A DNA stretch of 64,000 nucleotides from FACHB-1406 sp034189065 (lineage in GTDB: Bacteria > Cyanobacteriota > Cyanobacteriia > Cyanobacteriales > Spirulinaceae), in assembly GCA_034189065.1 (NCBI GenBank), contig JAXHVQ010000004.1, positions 1 to 64,000 on the forward strand. The letters are read 5' to 3'. The translations under genes were made by a program, and so were the position numbers. How positions within the stretch are numbered: the first letter of the stretch is position 1; every line of letters starts with the position of its first letter. Below are positions 60,970 through 64,000 of the stretch, piece after piece. The notes under the pieces are model-generated. The model was not told where the DNA came from. It saw only the letters and a program-made list of their open reading frames with translations, and ran no database searches.

Positions 60970-61773
60970 ATGCCCAATCGCCCTTTTAAAAAAATCCTGA
61001 TTTCCCTGACGGCCTGCGTCCTCGCGCTCTCGACTTGGCTAGTTGCCTCGCCTGCCCTCGCCTTTAATGACCCGAGTCTTCTACCCGAACGGGAAACTCC
61101 CATTGTTGACCTCGCCAACTTCCTCCCCAACTTACAAGAACAGTCTCTCATTGAGGAGATTAAGAACTTTGAAGCGGAAACCGGCTGGAAAATGCGCGTT
61201 TTGACCCAATACGACCGGACTCCCGGACGCGCCGTCATTAAATTTTGGGGACTCGACGATAAGAGCATTTTACTCGTCGCCGACTCGCGCGGCGGCAACC
61301 TACTCGCCTTTAGCGTAGGCGATGACGTTTACGAATTTCTGCCACGCACATTTTGGATCGAATTACAAGCTCGTTTTGGAAATCTTTATTACATTCGAGA
61401 TAACGGCGAAAGTAGCGCAATCGTGCAAACCCTAAACACCGTAAGCGGTTGCCTGCGTCGAGGAGGATGCCAAGTTGTGCCGGGACTGCCCCAAGAACAG
61501 TGGTTGCTAACCCTGATTACATCTATTGCCGGTGGTATTGTTTGCGGTTTTGCTGCAATTCCCCGCAAAGAAGGTCAAATTGTGGCTTGGCAATGGGCAT
61601 TGATTTTTTCGCCGCTGTGGGGGATTTTATTCATCGCTTTTGGCATTGGACCGGTAGTTACCCGCACAAACGACTGGCTGCCCTTACTGCGGAACATTCT
61701 AGGTTTTAGCTTGGGCGCTTTGGTTGCTTATCTTTCTCCTTTGTTCAATCAATCTGCACCGTCGGAAACTTAA
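60970..61773 (+). CDS. psb32: TPM-domain thylakoid protein, Psb32-like
   Basis: Psb32 of Synechocystis (Sll1390) protects photosystem II from photodamage. The signal peptide is FKKILISLTACVLALSTWLV up to SPALA. The TPM (TLP18.3) domain follows: LPERETPIVDLANFLPNLQE, GWKMRVLTQYDRTPGRAV, FWGLDDKSILLVADSRGGNL. Two or three C-terminal spans (LITSIAGGIVCGFAAI, ALIFSPLWGILFIAFGIGPV) anchor it, with the domain in the lumen or periplasm. TATAAT at 60891 probably drives it, and TGGAG precedes ATG 60970. Confidence 0.85.
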   Translation: MPNRPFKKILISLTACVLALSTWLVASPALAFNDPSLLPERETPIVDLANFLPNLQEQSLIEEIKNFEAETGWKMRVLTQYDRTPGRAVIKFWGLDDKSILLVADSRGGNLLAFSVGDDVYEFLPRTFWIELQARFGNLYYIRDNGESSAIVQTLNTVSGCLRRGGCQVVPGLPQEQWLLTLITSIAGGIVCGFAAIPRKEGQIVAWQWALIFSPLWGILFIAFGIGPVVTRTNDWLPLLRNILGFSLGALVAYLSPLFNQSAPSET

Positions 61774-62134
61774 GTTGTCGTTAGTCGCTGGCGATCGCGC
61801 GCGGGTATTTCGGCGAAACGTCCCTAGCTGAAATCTTGACTCCACCTTGGATTAAAATCCAGCGATCGCCGGTTGTTAGTGGTTTTCTGCTTTTAGTCTG
61901 TCTTCTATGCGGAAGCGAAAAGCGCGCGTTATGATGGTGGATACCCCTTAACTTTTTCGTTGGCAACTGTACTTAGTGCTAATTGCACCTCTGTTACGAC
62001 GGTTGCCGATCGCCCAACCCACGCCCTTCCCTAGCCCCCCGAAAGTAAGGGGGAACCAGTAAAGGGGAACTGGTAAAGGGAGAACCGCGCCCCCAAAGAC
62101 AAACGGTTTACTGTTTACTGGTTACTGATTACTG
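61774..62134. other. Intergenic region ending in a heptamer array
   Basis: No gene. Contains GGGGAACTGGTAAAG-like short repeats (about 62050-62085) and a TTACTGx heptamer array of four copies (62108-62135). The start codon of cobH begins with the last A of that array. Confidence 0.65.
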
Positions 62135-62764
62135 ATGGAATGGCACTCAACTGATGCACAAAGTTTAGCAACAATAGACCGCGAAATTGGCGACCGCTCG
62201 TTTTCTCCGGCTGAGTACGAAATTGTGCGTCGCATCGTCTACGAGACGGCTGATTTTGAATATCCCCACCTCATTGGTTTTTCGGAAAAGGCCCTCCAAG
62301 CAGGTGCGGCGGCTTTGGCTGCGCGCAGTACGGTTGTGGTTGACGTGCCAATGGTGCAAGTGGGAATTGCGTTCAACATTCAAAAAACCTTTGCCAATCC
62401 AGTTTACTGCGCGATGGAAACTTTGACCCGGCCGCAGAAGGAAAAAACGCAAACCGCTTGGGGGATGCAAACGTTGGCCCGCCGCTATCCCGAAGCGATG
62501 TTTGTTATCGGTCAGTCGCAAACGGCTTTGACGGCATTGGTTGAATTGATTGAGGCTGAGGAAATTCGACCGGCTTTAGTGGTGGGTACGCCGGCGGGAT
62601 TTGTCGGGGCGGATGTCGCTAAGGATCGGTTGCGGGATTCGATGATTTCCCACATTCGCATTAACGGACGCAAGGGGAGTTCGGTGGTGGCAGTTGCGAT
62701 TATGAACGGGTTAGTCGATCTTGCTTGGCAGGCTTACGGGCAAAATGGCGGCGTGCCGGGTTAA
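62135..62764 (+). CDS. cobH: Precorrin-8X methylmutase
   Basis: CobH/CbiC moves a methyl group from C-11 to C-12 in corrin (B12) synthesis. Matches: LATIDREIGDRSFSPAEYEI, RRIVYETADFEYPHLIGFSE, VVVDVPMVQVGIAF, MFVIGQSQTALTALVELIE, LVVGTPAGFVGADVAK and SHIRINGRKGSSVVAVAIMN with the conserved GRKGSS. 209 aa is the normal length. ATG 62135 emerges from a heptamer array and has no visible Shine-Dalgarno sequence. No other cob gene is in the window. Confidence 0.95.
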   Translation: MEWHSTDAQSLATIDREIGDRSFSPAEYEIVRRIVYETADFEYPHLIGFSEKALQAGAAALAARSTVVVDVPMVQVGIAFNIQKTFANPVYCAMETLTRPQKEKTQTAWGMQTLARRYPEAMFVIGQSQTALTALVELIEAEEIRPALVVGTPAGFVGADVAKDRLRDSMISHIRINGRKGSSVVAVAIMNGLVDLAWQAYGQNGGVPG

Positions 62765-62765
62765 G

Positions 62766-62925
62766 GAGTTCGGGGTTCTGGGTTCAGAGTTCAGAGTTCT
62801 GGGTTCTGGGTTCTGGGTGATGAGTTCAGAGTTCAGAGTTCAGAGTTCTGGGTTCTGGGTGATGAGTTCAGAGTTCAGAGTTCTGGGTTCAGAGTTCAGA
62901 GTTCGGGGTTCTGGGTGATGAGTTG
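62766..62925. repeat. Large heptamer array TTCAGAG/TTCTGGG
   Basis: About 20 imperfect heptamers of TTCAGAG, TTCTGGG and TGATGAG lie directly after cobH. This is the longest STRR block in the window. Confidence 0.85.
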
Positions 62926-63089
62926 GGGGCGTGAAAGAGAAGCCGAAAGCACGACTGTAGGGTTAAAGTTCGCGATTTTTTTTGTCTGTTGTTTTACGAA
63001 GTTGCGCGAGGGGTAAGGTGTTGGAAAAAGGGTCGAAGAGAAGGCGGTTTCAACGGCAGTTGGACTGGGCGATTGAGGCGTTTTGTGGA

Positions 63090-63230
63090 GCACAACCGGT
63101 CGCGCGCTCCTCTAGGCAAGGGTTTCGGCGATTTAGACGCGATCGCTTTGGCATTTTGGGGTATAATGAGGAGACGCTCGCGCAAATGAACCTTGAAAAC
63201 TATATATTATCGGGCTTCTGAGTACCGGCA
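63090..63230 (+). promoter_or_regulatory. Probable CRISPR leader
   Basis: It directly precedes the first repeat. A TATAAT at 63162-63167 and an AT-rich tail (TATATATTAT near 63200-63210) fit a leader. The repeat at the other end of the array is the mutated one, which supports leader orientation from the left. The -35 element is not clear, and 62926-63090 has no credible gene. Confidence 0.5.
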
Positions 63231-63697
63231 GTCGCAATCCACTTAAATCCCTATGAGGGATTGAAACGTAAAAAGCCGCTTCTGCAAACATAGCCGCGAA
63301 GTAAGTCGCAATCCACTTAAATCCCTATGAGGGATTGAAACCCCCTATTTTCCCAAGTGGGGAATCGCGTGGAAGTCGCAATCCACTTAAATCCCTATGA
63401 GGGATTGAAACAGTCTCAGCCGTCACGTGAGCTTTGATGCCAGCCGGTCGCAATCCACTTAAATCCCTATGAGGGATTGAAACGTCGTGGACGGGCGCGG
63501 TCCGATTTGGCTCTACGGGGGTCGCAATCCACTTAAATCCCTATGAGGGATTGAAACCTAGATAAATTCGGCATAACTTGTATTGTAGAGGTCGCAATCC
63601 ACTTAAATCCCTATGAGGGATTGAAACCGACCAATTCGTCAGAGATTGCCAGAAAATTGGGTCGCAATCCACTTAAATCCCTATGAGGGACTGAAAC
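63231..63697 (+). CRISPR. CRISPR array, 7 repeats and 6 spacers
   Basis: The 37-bp repeat starts GTCGCAATCCACTTAAATCC and ends ATGAGGGATTGAAAC. Repeats begin at 63231, 63305, 63375, 63447, 63521, 63591 and 63661. The spacers are 37, 33, 35, 37, 33 and 33 bp and all differ. The last repeat carries one change (GGACTGAAAC), as is common at the leader-distal end. An ATTGAAAC end occurs with type I-D and type III systems in cyanobacteria. No cas gene lies within the window; cas genes could lie beyond the right edge. Confidence 0.97.
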
Positions 63698-64000
63698 TGC
63701 CAGTATCTTGCGACACTAGAGCCTGGAACTAAAGTTCAGGCTAAAAGCTAAAACCCGTTAAAACGGGTTAATACAAATTCGATGAATTCTGACTACACAT
63801 CAATGAGTGTCGCCCCGTCTCCAGATACCGGCATCTGTAGTTTCATTTTGAGGAATTGGTACAAGAATCTAGATAAATCGGGCGAGCGAGTCCGTTTCAA
63901 CGTAGGGACGTTCAATTGAACGTCTCTACTACAGGCGAATCGGCTTTTAAACTGATGAGTTAACGGCTTTAACGCCTGCGTCGCCGTACAGCAGCTCGGG
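63698..64000. other. Region after the CRISPR array with hairpin repeats
   Basis: No gene. It contains the palindrome GCCTGGAACTAAAGTTCAGGC (about 63720-63740), a hairpin AACCCGTT-AA-AACGGGTT (about 63752-63769) and, at 63902-63929, the palindrome GTAGGGACGTTCAAT-TGAACGTCTCTAC. The last is a common type of intergenic repeat in cyanobacteria. The first two together recall IS200/IS605 ends. Confidence 0.6.

Noticed and set aside
60584..61298. 225-aa minus-strand frame overlapping psb32
   Set aside because: It is antisense to a well-supported gene and has no recognisable domain; its extension crosses the terminator hairpin.
62989..63189. 66-aa frame in front of the CRISPR array
   Set aside because: It lies in the probable leader, and overlapping frames on both strands are equally open.
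1..64000. tRNA, rRNA, tmRNA or RNase P RNA genes
   Set aside because: Scanning the intergenic regions by eye I found no T-loop or conserved core that would support any of them; a tRNAscan/Infernal run would be decisive.

Overview
The window is from a cyanobacterial chromosome. It carries psbB and psbT of photosystem II, a Psb32-like protein, a flavodiiron protein, a bacteriophytochrome, cobH of corrinoid synthesis and very frequent GCGATCGC (HIP1) octamers. Many intergenic regions hold heptanucleotide tandem repeats, another cyanobacterial habit. I cannot name the genus from sequence alone.

Layout. 0-2.6 kb: a decayed tnpB end, then three small or unknown genes. 2.8-6.5 kb: psbB-psbT-nrdR-rpsA on the minus strand; rpsA appears to start at AUA. 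7.3-12.2 kb: a minus-strand block of Uma2 gene, two paralogous Ser/Thr kinases (one carrying about 13 ankyrin repeats) and a deleted Uma2 copy. 12.3-17.1 kb: a large lipoprotein and two glycosyltransferases. 17.1-25.8 kb: a minus-strand run of bacteriophytochrome, response regulator, two REC-first histidine kinases, an AAA ATPase, a TOPRIM-like protein and an HpnB-like glycosyltransferase, with very short gaps at its lower end. 25.9-34.6 kb: Hsp20, TrkA/TrkH potassium uptake, an ene-reductase, an MFS transporter, an alpha/beta hydrolase and Ppx/GppA. 35-44.4 kb: an accessory stretch with a deleted ATPase gene coupled to a TPR gene, type III pantothenate kinase with a repeat-derived insert, flv3 and a truncated antiporter. 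44.4-53.7 kb: wecB, a ParB-like gene split by a MITE, TPR and metal-binding proteins, an antitoxin-like gene sharing its C-terminal domain with its neighbour, and a Zam-type RNB protein. 54-62.8 kb: a secreted TPR-CHAT protein divergent from a TpsB transporter, gpmI, psb32 and cobH. 63.2-63.7 kb: a CRISPR array of seven repeats and six spacers with no cas genes in view.

Most notable: (1) an overlapping AAA ATPase/TOPRIM pair, with the layout of nuclease-type defence pairs, lying inside a phytochrome signalling gene run; (2) an AUA start codon for ribosomal protein S1; (3) a 145-bp MITE whose removal, with one TA, exactly restores a ParB-like reading frame; (4) short tandem repeats that have entered genes, adding 35 residues to CoaX in frame, supplying a stop codon to one gene and holding the start codon of another; (5) a possible structured RNA ahead of psb32 that ends in a strong terminator. 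All functional statements rest on motif recognition by eye; no database search was run.
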